Positions 1 through 8,799 are shown, numbered from the stretch's first letter. The stretch is DNA of 64,000 bases from Tessaracoccus sp. MC1679 (GCF_014164775.1 NZ_JACJGB010000009.1:62001-126000); one strand, 5' to 3'. Numbers and translations: made by a program. Notes: generated from the sequence alone by a model not told the origin.

Positions 1-32
1 GCTGTGGCCATGATCTTGGCGATGCTGCGCAC
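1..32 (-). CDS. possible 5' end of a gene leaving the window
   Basis: On the minus strand a GTG at 32 is preceded by AAGGAG about nine bases upstream and opens a frame that stays open to the window edge (about ten codons). It would be the gene downstream of the GH127 gene. Too little is visible to name a product, and other start codons nearby are possible. Confidence 0.25.
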   Translation of the reverse strand, partial: MRSIAKIMAT

Positions 33-102
33 GAGCGGTCACTCCTTCGACGTGGCACTCTACCCGTGTGGACCTGAGCGGCCGACGCCGCGGCCGTTCA
101 TC

Positions 103-1947
103 TCAGATGGTCGGGAGCCAGACGCGCATGGCACCCGAGGCGCGGTTGCCCCAGGTGTGGAAGGGGATGGCCCGCACTGTGACCGGCTGCCCCGTGGGGG
201 CGGTGGCTGGCGCGCCGTACAGCGGGCCCACCCCCGGCCGTGGGGTGACCGCGATCTCGAGCCCGCCGTCGGACTCGATCGGCGCACTGGTGGCGTCGAC
301 GATCACATCGTCCAGGCGGATCCCCTCAGGGAGGTCCACCTGCTCGACGCAGTACACCTGGGGGCCGCGCTCGAGCGCGACGCAGCCGCGCACCGCATCC
401 ACGCGATGGTTGGCCTGCGTCCAGCGGGGAGCCATCGGCAGGTCGAGGACGAGCGGGTTGGCGGCGAGTTCGACGCGCGCGTACCCGTCGGCGTCAGGCT
501 GGACCGGCTGCCTGTCGATGGTCGCGGCGCTGGCCCAGCTCGGGATCCGGAGCGCGATGGTGAGGCCGGCCGGGCCCTCGACCTCGACGCGGCCGTCGCC
601 GGGGTAGCTGGTCCGCACCGCGACCGTGCCGCCGCCGAGGGCCTCAGGGACGTCGATCTCGCAGGCGGTGTAGAGGTGGAGCGCCAGGGCTTCGCCGTCG
701 AGGGAGGCCACGTAGCCGCTCAGCTGGGCGAAGACGCGGGCGATGTTGGGCGGGCAGCAGGCGCACGTGTACCAGGAGGTGCGCTCGCGGGGGGCGTTCT
801 CCTCGGAGTAGCGGTCCGGGCGGAGCTGGAGCGGGTTGGAGTAGAAGAAGCGGGTGCCGGTCTCGTCGAGGGAGGCAGCCAGGGCGTTGTGCAGCTCGCG
901 CTCGATGGTCTCGGCGTAGCGGGCGCCGCCCTCGGCCAGGTACATGCGCCAGTTCCAGTGCAGATCCGCGATAGTGGCGCAGGTCTCGGCGTAGGCGCGG
1001 TCCGACGGGAGCTCGTAGTCGTCGCCGAACGCCTCGTCGCGGTGGCGCGAGCCGAAGGCGCCGGTGATGTACATCTTCCGGTTGTGGGCGCTGTCCCACT
1101 GGGCGCGCATCGCGACCAGCAGCGACTCGTCGCCCTCCTCGAGGACCAGATCGGTCACCCCTGCGTTGAGGTAGAGCTGCCGGACGGCGTGGCCGACGGC
1201 GCTGGTGGATTCCCGAACCGTGGCGTGGTCCTGGAAGTAGCGGGCCCCGAGTGAGCCCACCTTGAGCAGGCCGGAGCCGCGGTGGTCCACCTGGTGGCGG
1301 GCCAGGTCCAGGAAGCGGCGCTCGCCGGTGTGCCTGTAGAGCTCCACTAGCGCGGTCTCCAATTCAGGGTGCCCGCAGTATCCCACCTTGTCAGCTGCTG
1401 GTCCGAAGGTGGCGTCCACGAGGTCGACGAAGCGGACGGCGATGTCCAGGAGGTCGGTGCGGCCGGCGCGGGCCAACGCGACGGCGGCCTGCACCATGTG
1501 GCCGAGCACGTACATCTCGTGGGTCCAGTCCAGCTCCGCGAACTTCTTCTCGGGGTGCACGCCCTGGATCCAGGTCATCACGTAGCCATCCGGCTCCTGG
1601 ACGCGGGCCACGAGGCCGATCACGTCGTCGAGCCAGGCGTCGAACTCACGGGTGCCGGTGCGGGCGATCTCCCAGGCCACCGCCTCGATGGTCTTGTAGA
1701 GGTCTGAGTCGGCGAACCAGAACCCGCGCCATTCGGCGGTGGACTCGCCGATCAGACGGCGGAAGTTGTCCAGGTTGCCGGCCTCCTCGAGCTGGGCGAT
1801 GCAGTGCGGGATGGTCGCGGCGGCGTTGCGCAGCTGCCAGGCGCCCAGCCGCGAGGCGGGGTCCAGGCGGACCCCGGTGATCGCGACGGGGTGACGCGGG
1901 CCTGCGGCCAGAGGGGAAGCGGGGGCGACGAGCGGGAGGGTGGCCAC
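103..1947 (-). CDS. GH127 beta-L-arabinofuranosidase-like glycoside hydrolase (DUF1680)
   Basis: A 614-residue protein of the DUF1680/GH127 family, which removes beta-L-arabinofuranose from plant glycans or hydroxyproline arabinosides. It has the family's zinc-thiolate site: Glu-Thr-Cys near residue 320 and the Cys-Ala-Cys-Cys-Pro-Pro-Asn stretch near 395, matching the Glu, Cys and Cys-Cys ligands known from HypBA1. I see no signal peptide, so it is probably cytoplasmic and acts on imported oligosaccharides. The frame is open to 2286, but the GTG at 1947 is preceded by AAAGG at seven bases, while the in-frame ATG at 1962 has no ribosome-binding site; longer versions would run into gltA. It lies downstream of gltA on the same strand, separated by a strong terminator. 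The exact substrate cannot be told from sequence. Confidence 0.88.
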   Translation of the reverse strand: MATLPLVAPASPLAAGPRHPVAITGVRLDPASRLGAWQLRNAAATIPHCIAQLEEAGNLDNFRRLIGESTAEWRGFWFADSDLYKTIEAVAWEIARTGTREFDAWLDDVIGLVARVQEPDGYVMTWIQGVHPEKKFAELDWTHEMYVLGHMVQAAVALARAGRTDLLDIAVRFVDLVDATFGPAADKVGYCGHPELETALVELYRHTGERRFLDLARHQVDHRGSGLLKVGSLGARYFQDHATVRESTSAVGHAVRQLYLNAGVTDLVLEEGDESLLVAMRAQWDSAHNRKMYITGAFGSRHRDEAFGDDYELPSDRAYAETCATIADLHWNWRMYLAEGGARYAETIERELHNALAASLDETGTRFFYSNPLQLRPDRYSEENAPRERTSWYTCACCPPNIARVFAQLSGYVASLDGEALALHLYTACEIDVPEALGGGTVAVRTSYPGDGRVEVEGPAGLTIALRIPSWASAATIDRQPVQPDADGYARVELAANPLVLDLPMAPRWTQANHRVDAVRGCVALERGPQVYCVEQVDLPEGIRLDDVIVDATSAPIESDGGLEIAVTPRPGVGPLYGAPATAPTGQPVTVRAIPFHTWGNRASGAMRVWLPTI

Positions 1948-2038
1948 GGGACAGCCTTTCATCGTTGAAATACGTGTCCAATGGTGCCCCGTCGTGCGGG
2001 AGCGGTCAACCCCTCCCCGACCCTGCAGGTGAACGACG

Positions 2039-2069
2039 AAGGGCCCACTCCCGACGGGAGTGGGCCCTT
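2039..2069 (-). terminator. hairpin terminator after gltA
   Basis: Fourteen perfectly paired bases per arm (AAGGGCCCACTCCC and its complement) close a three-base loop, eleven bases past the gltA stop. The T-run behind it on the minus strand is weak. It should separate gltA from the GH127 gene. Confidence 0.8.
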
Positions 2070-2080
2070 GAAGTCGGACG

Positions 2081-3367
2081 TCAGCGCTCGGTGATCGGCA
2101 CGTAGTCGCGCTTCTTCTCGCCGATGTAGATCTGGCGCGGACGCCCGATCTTGCGGTTGGGGTCCGCGTGCTGCTCGCGCCACTGCGCGATCCAGCCGGG
2201 GAGCCGGCCGAGGGCGAACAGGGCCGTGAAGTGCTGCGAGGGGAATCCCATCGCCTCGTAGATGAGGCCCGTGTAGAAGTCCACATTGGGGTACAGCTTG
2301 CGTTCGATGAAGTAGTCGTCGTTGAGCGCCGTCTCCTCCAACTCCAGCGCCATGTCGAGCAGCCGGTTGTTGCGGCCGGAGATGCGCAGCAGCGCGTCGG
2401 CGTGACCCTTGATGATCTTGGCGCGCGGGTCGTAGTTCTTGTAGACCCGGTGGCCGAAGCCCATCAGCTTCACGCCGGACTTCTTGTCCTTGACCTGGCT
2501 GACGAACTCCTTGATGTCCAGGCCCTCATCCTGGATACGCGAGAGCATCTCCAGCACGGCCTGGTTGGCGCCGCCGTGCAGAGGGCCGGACAGCGCGTTG
2601 ACGCCGGAGCTGACCGAGGCGTAGATGTTGGCATCTGCCGAACCCACGAGCCGCACCGTCGAGGTGGAGGCGTTCTGCTCGTGGTCCGCGTGCAGGATGA
2701 ACAGCGTCTCGAAGGCACGGACGATGTCCGGGTCGATGTGGTACTCCTCCTGCGGCGTGCCGAAGGACAGGCGCAGGTAGTTCTCGACGTAGCCGAGTCC
2801 GGTCTGCGGGTAGAGGAACGGCTCCCCGACGGAGCTCTTGTACGCGTAGGCGGCCAGGGTGGGCATCGAGCCCAGCAACCGGAGCGACGCCTCCTCGACC
2901 TGGTTGGTGTCGTGCACCGAGAGGGTGTCGCGGTGGAACGAGCCGAGCGCCATGATGCCGGCGGCGAGCACCTGCATGGGGTGGGCGCCGCGCGGGAAGC
3001 AGCGGAACAGCTCGCGCATGCGCTCGTCGAGCATCATGCGGCGCGAGATCTTGAGGCTGAACTCGTCGAGCTCATCCTGCGAGGGGAGGTGACCGTAGAT
3101 GAGGAGGTAGGTGACCTCGATGAACGTGGCCTGCTCGGCGAGCTGCTCGATGGGGTAGCCGCGGTACTGCAGCACACCCTCGTCGCCGTCGATGAACGTG
3201 ATCGACGACGTGCACGACGCGGTGTTCACGAAGCCGGGGTCCAGGGTGGTGGCGCCGGTCTGCGCCAGGACCTTGCCGATGTCGAATCCATCGTTGCCCT
3301 GCGTGGCCTCCACGATCGGCAGTTCAAGCTCGAGATCCCCGTACCTGAGGAATCCGCTGTCGGTCAT
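2081..3367 (-). CDS. gltA: citrate synthase
   Basis: A 428-residue type II citrate synthase, condensing acetyl-CoA and oxaloacetate to citrate at the entry of the TCA cycle. The family's active-site stretches are present: PLHGGANQA with the first catalytic His, the FGHRVYKNYDPRA region with the second His, and the Asp in PNVDFYTG near the C-terminus. Length and start are normal for the GltA group. The ATG at 3367 is preceded by AAAGG seven bases away. The gene is transcribed alone: a terminator of the upstream DUF6458 gene lies before it and a 14-bp hairpin lies after it. Confidence 0.97.
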   Translation of the reverse strand: MTDSGFLRYGDLELELPIVEATQGNDGFDIGKVLAQTGATTLDPGFVNTASCTSSITFIDGDEGVLQYRGYPIEQLAEQATFIEVTYLLIYGHLPSQDELDEFSLKISRRMMLDERMRELFRCFPRGAHPMQVLAAGIMALGSFHRDTLSVHDTNQVEEASLRLLGSMPTLAAYAYKSSVGEPFLYPQTGLGYVENYLRLSFGTPQEEYHIDPDIVRAFETLFILHADHEQNASTSTVRLVGSADANIYASVSSGVNALSGPLHGGANQAVLEMLSRIQDEGLDIKEFVSQVKDKKSGVKLMGFGHRVYKNYDPRAKIIKGHADALLRISGRNNRLLDMALELEETALNDDYFIERKLYPNVDFYTGLIYEAMGFPSQHFTALFALGRLPGWIAQWREQHADPNRKIGRPRQIYIGEKKRDYVPITER

Positions 3368-3502
3368 GCGTTGCCTTTCTTTTGGGTCCCGGCGACCGTC
3401 GTGGGCGCCGTTGATGCCTACTCACTGGCCTGCACCCCCACCCTACAACGCTGGAGGGAACCTCCGGAAAGCGTCCAATCTTGTTGTAGAGACCACACAA
3501 AA

Positions 3503-3537
3503 CAGCCCCCACCCGTCAGAGCGACGGGAGGGGGCTG
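3503..3537 (-). terminator. rho-independent terminator of the DUF6458 gene
   Basis: Arms 3503-3517 and 3523-3537 pair in 14 of 15 positions around the loop AGAGC. On the minus strand the stem is followed at once by TTTTGTGT, a classical T-tract. It ends the transcript of the gene at 3551-3793 before gltA. Confidence 0.88.
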
Positions 3538-3550
3538 CAGAGTCGGTGGG

Positions 3551-3793
3551 TCAGATGCCCTCGGAGGACTCCGAACGGCGAACGGTCTCGCCGGTGGCAG
3601 GGTCGCTGACCACGCGGGTCTCGGTGGTGCGGCTGCGGTTGGAGGCGAGCAGCGCCCAGATGAGGCCGACGACACCTGCCGCCATCAGGATGTAGCCCAC
3701 GAGATCCAGGCTGATGTAGGGGACGTCAGCCTCCACTGCGAACGTGAGGATGGCGCCGAGCGCGATGAGGAAGACGGATGAACCGATACGCAT
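3551..3793 (-). CDS. DUF6458 family small membrane protein
   Basis: An 80-residue protein with two predicted membrane helices (about residues 5-22 and 30-50) followed by a polar tail rich in Ser, Arg, Thr and Glu. The layout and the MRIGSSVFLIALGAIL opening match the actinobacterial DUF6458 family, whose function is unknown. The ATG at 3793 has AGGAG six bases upstream. It is a single-gene transcript ended by the hairpin at 3503-3537. Confidence 0.85.
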   Translation of the reverse strand: MRIGSSVFLIALGAILTFAVEADVPYISLDLVGYILMAAGVVGLIWALLASNRSRTTETRVVSDPATGETVRRSESSEGI

Positions 3794-3918
3794 GAGTGGC
3801 TCCTTGCTTGTTCAGATGTATCTCTCCCTCATACCCACTTCGGCGGATTTCAAACATCGCCCCCTCCCGGAGCAACCGACGTTTCCCGGGATGACGCTCA
3901 CCGTTCACCCGTTCGGCA

Positions 3919-3930
3919 TACATTGCTCGC
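3919..3930 (+). promoter_or_regulatory. leaderless-type -10 element
   Basis: TACATT lies six bases before the GTG at 3931, with no Shine-Dalgarno sequence between. This spacing puts the transcription start on the start codon. Confidence 0.6.
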
Positions 3931-5268
3931 GTGACGATCGAGCCGCCCCCCGCCGTCGACGCCGTGCCACAGGCCGGCGCGCTGTCCTCCACCAAGGCCC
4001 CGCGCAGGAAGGTGGTCGCCTGGGCATTCTGGGACTGGGGCACGCAGCCGTTCGCCACAGTGATCACCACGTTCGTGTTCTCGGTCTACCTCACCAGCTC
4101 CGCCTTCGGTGAGAAGGACCAGGTCACCATCCAGCTGGCCTGGGCGACGGGTACCGCGGGCCTGCTCATCGCCCTGCTGGCCCCGGTGCTCGGCCAGGGC
4201 GCGGACCGCACGGGAAAGCGGATGTTCCACCTGCGCTGGCAGACCTGGCTGCTCGCGGCGATCTGCGCGGCGATGTACTTCGTCGCGCCGGCGCCCGAGT
4301 ACTTCCTGCTGGGCGCGGTGCTGCTGGGCGCGGGCAACGTGGTCTCGGAGATCGCCAACGTCAACTACTACTCGGCGCTGGACCAGGTCAGCACCCCGTC
4401 CGACGTGGGCCGGGTGAGCGGCCTGGGCTGGGGCCTCGGTTACCTCGGCGGCATCACCATCCTGCTGGTCATCATCGCTGTCCTGGGCTCCGACTTCACG
4501 CCCGACGACGTGCGGCTCTCGATGCTCATCTGCGGGGCCTGGACTCTGCTGTTCACCATCCCGATCTTCATCGCGCTCAAGGACCGGAGGCCCGATCACG
4601 TGCCGCCGTCGCTGGGCATCGTCGGCTCCTACCGCGAGCTGTTCCGCTCCATCGGGCGCGTGGGCCGCGACAACCCCAACACCCTGTTCTTCCTCGTCGC
4701 CTCCGCCCTGTTCCGCGACGGCCTGGCCGGGGTGTTCACCTTCGGTGGCGTGCTCGCCGCCGGCACGTTCGGCTTCACGTTCGGCGAGGTGGTGATCTTC
4801 GGCGTGGTGGCCAACGTCGTCGCCGGCCTTGCGACGATGCTGTTCGGCCTGCTCGACGACAGACTCGGCCCCAAGCGGGTGATCCTGTTCTCCCTCGGGA
4901 TGCTGGTGGCCCTCGGCCTGGGCATCTTCTACTTCCACGACGGCGGCAAGACCGTCTTCTGGATCTTCGGCCTGGGCATGACCCTGTTCGTCGGGCCGGC
5001 GCAGTCGGCCAGCCGATCCTTCCTTGCGCGCCTCATCCCCGAGGGCATGAGCGGCGAGATGTTCGGGCTGTATGCGACGACCGGGCGCGCGGTCAGCTTC
5101 CTGGCACCGCTGATGTTCGGGTTGATGATCACGGTGGGTGTCGCGGTGACGGGCGACGCGCAGGAGTCCAGCCAGCACTGGGGCATCCTCGGAGTGGTGC
5201 TGGTGCTGCTGGCCGGCTTCATCGTCGCCTTGTTCGTCAAGCAGCCGCAGCGCGCCGTCGCCTCGTGA
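3931..5268 (+). CDS. MFS transporter, UMF1/Atg22-like family
   Basis: A 445-residue integral membrane protein with about twelve hydrophobic segments. The opening FWDWGTQPFATVITTFVF followed by a short loop and the Asp-Arg-Thr-Gly-Lys-Arg stretch (about residue 92) is typical of the UMF1/vacuole-effluxer (Atg22-like) branch of the major facilitator superfamily. Members are thought to export small organic molecules such as amino acids; the substrate here is unknown. A second conserved loop, DDRLGPKR, is at about residue 309. The GTG start is supported by a TACATT hexamer six bases upstream, so the message is probably leaderless. It is divergent from the DUF6458 gene. Confidence 0.85.
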   Translation: MTIEPPPAVDAVPQAGALSSTKAPRRKVVAWAFWDWGTQPFATVITTFVFSVYLTSSAFGEKDQVTIQLAWATGTAGLLIALLAPVLGQGADRTGKRMFHLRWQTWLLAAICAAMYFVAPAPEYFLLGAVLLGAGNVVSEIANVNYYSALDQVSTPSDVGRVSGLGWGLGYLGGITILLVIIAVLGSDFTPDDVRLSMLICGAWTLLFTIPIFIALKDRRPDHVPPSLGIVGSYRELFRSIGRVGRDNPNTLFFLVASALFRDGLAGVFTFGGVLAAGTFGFTFGEVVIFGVVANVVAGLATMLFGLLDDRLGPKRVILFSLGMLVALGLGIFYFHDGGKTVFWIFGLGMTLFVGPAQSASRSFLARLIPEGMSGEMFGLYATTGRAVSFLAPLMFGLMITVGVAVTGDAQESSQHWGILGVVLVLLAGFIVALFVKQPQRAVAS

Positions 5269-5361
5269 CCTTGCGGACGGCGCGCGGAACACCGGACCAT
5301 GGTGGGGATCCGGTCGTCGACAGGCGGTGATGCCCAACCGCCGCGAAGCGGAGGTCTGCCC

Positions 5362-5997
5362 ATGCTGCTTGACGCCAGCGTCGTCTCACGCTCAGACCTC
5401 GTTCGTGCCCCCAGGCACAAGGAATGGTGGTACGTGGGCTGGGTGGACGACAGCCGCACGGTCTACACGAGCTTCCACGCCATCAGGCTCCCGCCGGTGG
5501 ATAACGTGGTCTTCACGGTCTTCGATCTCGCGGCCGGAAGGCCCGTGGCCCGGTCGCGGAAGTTGTTCCTCACCGCCCCGGCCGGTCTCGACCACACGGA
5601 GCTGCGTGCCGACTCGCGGCGGGGCCAGGTCCACTACTCGGGATCAAGCGAGGCGGGCTGGAGCCTGCGGTTCTCCGACGGCGGCGTGGAGGCCGACGTA
5701 ATGATCCGCCCCACCGCCCCTCCGTTCATCAAGAAGGAGAACCAGTTCGCGCATCAGTACTCAATGGTCAGCTCGATGCACACCGCCGTGCGCGGGTCCG
5801 TCGGGGCGGACGGCCGCGAGTACGCCTTCACCGATGCCCTCGGATACGCCGACCATTGCTCCGGACACCTGCCGCGCCGGACGGGCTGGCTTGCGTTGTG
5901 GCTCCTGGTCAAAGGAGTGAAGGCCACCGGATCCGGGATCGACGTCCTGCCCGCCACGCCTGCAGCCATCGCCAGCAGCGACGGACCATCGAACTGA
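5362..5997 (+). pseudogene. fragment of a lipocalin-like (AttH/CrtC-type) protein
   Basis: The first 175 residues or so look like the N-terminal part of an AttH/CrtC-like (carotenoid hydratase fold) protein: a Glu-Trp-Trp-Tyr signature near residue 21, an FTVFDLAAGRPV strand, and KKENQFAHQYS followed by DALGYADHCSGHLPRRTGW. Full proteins of this type run to roughly 300-350 residues. Here the frame loses similarity after RRTGW and stops at 211 residues, and I do not recognise a continuation in the 260 bases downstream. I read it as a 3'-truncated relic. The ATG at 5362 has GGAGGT six bases upstream, so it may still be translated. Family placement is by motif only. Confidence 0.5.
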
Positions 5998-6224
5998 CAG
6001 TGACGGCCCACCCCCGTACGACTTGGACCACAGCGTTCAGGCACGGCCTGGGCGGAGCAGCGGGATTCTGGGTGACGAACCCTCGATCCCACTCCCACCC
6101 ATCGCGGCGGGATGGCGCGAGGCTACCGTCCGCGGCTCGTCGTGTCCGGATCTACGGAGTCGGTCCGGCGACGCGGGTGGCAAGGTCGTCGAGTTACGCC
6201 CGGTGTTGAGTGCCTAAATGGTGC
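5998..6224 (+). other. gene-free stretch after the fragment
   Basis: About 230 bases with no frame that looks like a real protein. It may contain the decayed 3' part of the preceding gene, but I could not recognise any piece of it in any frame. Confidence 0.5.
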
Positions 6225-6253
6225 TTGCAGTGACATCACAGTAGTGTCATAGT
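6225..6253 (+). promoter_or_regulatory. promoter with leaderless start
   Basis: TTGCAG (6225-6230) and CATAGT (6248-6253) are 17 bases apart, and the ATG at 6260 follows the second hexamer by six bases. The segment also carries TGACA and TGTCA as half-sites (6231-6235 and 6245-6249), a possible operator overlapping the promoter. Confidence 0.6.
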
Positions 6254-6259
6254 GGAGTC

Positions 6260-6733
6260 ATGGACCTGGACCCCTACCTGAACGCATTGCGCGACGACCT
6301 CGCCAAGGCCACCGCGCTTGCCGATGAGCACACGCGCAGCGTGGCTGCGCGCCTGCTGGCCGCGCTGGAGCCCGCCCTGCGGCTGCGGCTGATCGAGACG
6401 CTGACCGACGCAGCGGCATCCCTCAGCGCCGAGCTGGGCGACGTCGTGGAGGTGCGCATGGACGGCCGGGACCCCGTGTGGTGGGTCCAGCACCAGATTG
6501 CGGACGGCGCCGTGGAACCAACGCTGGTGCCGCCCGAGGGCGAAGCCGACGGCACCGCCCGCATCACCCTCCGCCTGCCCGAGGCCGTCAAGACGAGGGC
6601 GGACGCGGCAGCGGACTCCGCCGGCACGTCCCTCAACACCTGGATCGTCAACGCGGTCCGCGCCTACCTCGTCGGGGTCGCAGGCCGCGGCCCCGACCTC
6701 CGCACCGAGCGCCGGATCACCGGCTGGGCCTGA
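6260..6733 (+). CDS. uncharacterised actinobacterial protein with a C-terminal RHH/HicB-like segment
   Basis: A 157-residue protein that I recognise only as a conserved actinobacterial partner of DUF4097 proteins. Residues 1-75 are helical and acidic. After DPVWWVQ the C-terminal part (about residues 97-140) reads like a ribbon-helix-helix fold: a strand ARITLRLPEAVKTRADAAA followed by a helix with TSLNTWIVNAVRAYL, as in HicB/Arc-type DNA-binding domains. It may therefore be a transcription factor or antitoxin-like regulator, possibly acting on its own promoter. It is followed after 12 bases by the DUF4097 gene, so the two form an operon. No toxin-like gene is next to it. Confidence 0.6.
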   Translation: MDLDPYLNALRDDLAKATALADEHTRSVAARLLAALEPALRLRLIETLTDAAASLSAELGDVVEVRMDGRDPVWWVQHQIADGAVEPTLVPPEGEADGTARITLRLPEAVKTRADAAADSAGTSLNTWIVNAVRAYLVGVAGRGPDLRTERRITGWA

Positions 6734-6745
6734 GAGGGGACCACC

Positions 6746-7540
6746 ATGAGCGCCACCGCAACCCTTCGCCGCGAGACCTTCCCGGCATCCGCAAAGACCA
6801 CGCTGCACGTGTGGGTCCAGGCGGCCGACGTCACCGTTCGGCACGAGGCCACCGACACGTGCACGATCGAGGTGGCCTGCCACGACGAGGCCGACCTCGG
6901 CCAGGTCGAGTTTTCTACAGCTGGAGACGTCGTCGGCGTGCGCGTGCCGCCGCTGCTCGTCGAGCAGTCGGGACGCCGCGGACTCGCCATCGACCTAGGC
7001 TTCCTGAGCCTCTCGCTCGGCGACGCGCGGGCCCGTGGCGTCACCGTCACCGCCGTGCTGCCCGAGGGTGCGTCCGTGCAGGTCGAGTCGAAGTCCGGGG
7101 ACATCGTGGTCGGGGGACGCTCGGCGCGGACGAAGCTCCGGACCGGGTCGGGTGCCGTCACAGTCGAGGAGGCCGACGAGGCCGTGCTCGCCGCCGGGTC
7201 GGGCGACGTGACGGCCGAGCGCATCCACGCCGACGGGCAGGTTCGCACGGGCTCTGGAGACGTCCGGGTGCGGCACGCCTCCGGCACGCTGACGGTCGGG
7301 ACAGGGTCCGGTGACCTCGAGGTGGCCTTGTTCGACGGCGCCGCCATCACGCTGCGGACGGCGTCCGGGGACGTCAGCGTCGGCCTACCGACCGGCGTCC
7401 CGATCTGGCAGGACGTCCAGTCGACCAGCGGCGACGTGGACGCCCGCCTGGAGCCGGCGGGCCAGCCCGTAGAGGGGGACCCCTTCATCACGGTGCGGGT
7501 GACCACGGCGTCCGGGGACGTCACACTGCGCAACGCCTGA
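6746..7540 (+). CDS. DUF4097 family beta-strand repeat protein
   Basis: A 264-residue soluble protein whose second half is built from short repeats containing Gly-Ser-Gly-Asp-Val or Ala-Ser-Gly-Asp-Val, the hallmark of DUF4097 right-handed beta-helix-like proteins. I count about seven such units between residues 110 and 262. Members are often called putative adhesins, but there is no signal peptide or anchor here, so a cytoplasmic role with the preceding protein is more likely. The ATG has GAGAGGGG upstream. A GC-rich hairpin follows the stop. Confidence 0.8.
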   Translation: MSATATLRRETFPASAKTTLHVWVQAADVTVRHEATDTCTIEVACHDEADLGQVEFSTAGDVVGVRVPPLLVEQSGRRGLAIDLGFLSLSLGDARARGVTVTAVLPEGASVQVESKSGDIVVGGRSARTKLRTGSGAVTVEEADEAVLAAGSGDVTAERIHADGQVRTGSGDVRVRHASGTLTVGTGSGDLEVALFDGAAITLRTASGDVSVGLPTGVPIWQDVQSTSGDVDARLEPAGQPVEGDPFITVRVTTASGDVTLRNA

Positions 7541-7553
7541 CAATTCCAAGAGA

Positions 7554-7589
7554 CGCCCCCGGGGCCCGGCTGCCCCCTAGCCGGGGGCG
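7554..7589 (+). terminator. possible terminator after the DUF4097 gene
   Basis: CGCCCCCGG (7554-7562) pairs with CCGGGGGCG (7581-7589) across an 18-base loop that can itself fold. There is no T-run, so this is a moderate call. Confidence 0.45.
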
Positions 7590-7815
7590 GGCCGACCAGC
7601 GCAGAGCGGTCGGGTAGGTCCTGACCTCACTTGCAGTGGTGGAGGGAGGCGGTGAGTCGTGCGATTGGCGGCCGTCAGGGATCGAGGTGTCAGGCTGGAG
7701 GCGGCGACAAACGACGGCTCCTACGCTCGCATGTTCCGGCGACACGCCCATCCTTTCAGCGCCTGGTCGAGGCTGTGGGCGCGCCGCTTCACGGCCTGAG
7801 TGCGAGGGAAGAACA

Positions 7816-7941
7816 CCGGCACCGACTACGTTTCATGCACGCCAACCCGCACCCCCAGACCAGCACGACACGCCGTCGCGATAGACCCTCGGGGACCCAT
7901 GCGGGCACCGACGCGGGGTCCGACGGCGTTTCGTGCACGCC
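7816..7941 (+). repeat. 41-57-41 bp repeat element, copy 1 (left unit degenerate)
   Basis: The right unit is 41 bp (7901-7941) and matches the 8800 unit in 39 of 41 positions. The left unit (7816-7843) has lost about 13 central bases. The 57-bp middle (7844-7900) matches the middle of copy 2 in 44 of 57 positions. Each unit ends in GGCGTTTCGTGCACGCC, a 5-bp stem (GGCGT/ACGCC) with a 7-base loop. Confidence 0.75.
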
Positions 7942-8010
7942 ACCCAGGATGCCGTTCCTCGTGGGTGAAGTCTCGAGGTGCCCCATCCTGGCTCCCACCT
8001 CCGTGTCGGG

Positions 8011-8082
8011 CTGCAACTTGCTATCCACAGAGCGGCTTCTGTGCATATACACAGAAACCGCCCCATGGATAGCATCCTGCAG
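8011..8082. repeat. 72-bp imperfect palindrome
   Basis: Centred at 8046.5. Paired blocks from inside out: TTCTGTG/CACAGAA around CATATA, GCGG/CCGC, TATCCA/TGGATA, then CTGCA/TGCAG at the ends. It lies 18 bases past the stop codon of the ABC ATPase fragment on the minus strand. It could act as a terminator, or be a small inverted-repeat element. Confidence 0.7.
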
Positions 8083-8100
8083 GCCTGGGCCCGAGTCAGG

Positions 8101-8799
8101 TCAGGCCGCCGCCGTCTCACGCGCGTGGCGCCGTCGCTCCTCACGACGGATCGCCTGCCGGTCCGGGTCAGGAACCGGCGAGGCGAGCAGCAGCTTCTGC
8201 GTGTAGGGATGCTCGGGTCGACCCGTGACCTGCTCCGCCTCCCCCTGCTCCACCAGCTCGCCCTTGTACATCACCGCGACCCGATGGCTCACGTGCCGCA
8301 CCACGTCCAGGTCGTGCGAGACGAACAGGTACGACACCCCGGTCAGCTGCTGGATCTCCAGCAGCAGGTCAAGCACCCGGGCCTGCGTCGAGAGGTCCAG
8401 CGCGCTCACCGGCTCGTCGCACACGATGAGCTTCGGCCGCAGCGCCAGCGCCCGCGCGATGGCGATCCGCTGCCGCTGCCCGCCCGAGAACTCGCGCGGC
8501 AGCCTGCCCATGGCGTCCAACGGCATATGCACCCGGTCCAACAGCTCCTGCACCCGCTTGAGGGCGTCCGGGCCGGTGACGCCCTGGATGCCCAGCGGCT
8601 CGGCGAGAATGTCGCCGACCGTCAGCGACGGGTTGAGGGAGCTGTACGGGTCCTGGAAGACCACTTGGAGGTCCTGGCTCAGCTTGCGCCGGTCGGACCG
8701 GGTGGCGTGGCTGATGTCCTGGCCCTGGAAGACGATCCGACCCTCGGTGACGGGCGCCAGGCCCAGCACCGCCCGGCCAAGCGTCGTCTTCCCGGAGCC
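8101..8799 (-). pseudogene. 5'-truncated oligopeptide/dipeptide-type ABC transporter ATPase
   Basis: The frame encodes most of an OppF/DppF-like ATP-binding subunit: it starts inside the Walker A motif at Gly-Ser-Gly-Lys-Thr-Thr and continues with the Q-loop (VVFQDPYSSLNPSLTVG), the signature FSGGQRQRIAIARAL, Walker B LIVCDEPVSALD and the H-loop FVSHDLDVV, ending normally. About 40 N-terminal residues are missing. At 8800 the frame runs directly into the repeat element, whose translation adds unrelated Arg- and Cys-rich residues as far as an ATG at 8991 inside the radical SAM gene. I therefore read it as a pseudogene. No permease or binding-protein partner is nearby. Confidence 0.82.

Larger units (their letters stand above)
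7590..8100. other. gene-free stretch with repeats
   Basis: No frame here looks like a real gene. It holds one copy of a 41-57-41 element (7816-7941), a 7-bp inverted repeat (CAGGATG at 7945 and CATCCTG at 7984), and a 72-bp imperfect palindrome (8011-8082). Confidence 0.6.

Noticed and set aside
3898-5337. Long open frame antisense to the UMF1 transporter gene
   Set aside because: It is an artefact of high third-position GC; composition is Arg, Gly, Ala, Asp and His without family motifs, while the plus strand encodes a clear membrane protein.
6260-7540. Toxin-antitoxin pair
   Set aside because: The first protein has an antitoxin-like C-terminal fold, but its partner is a DUF4097 beta-repeat protein with no toxin features.
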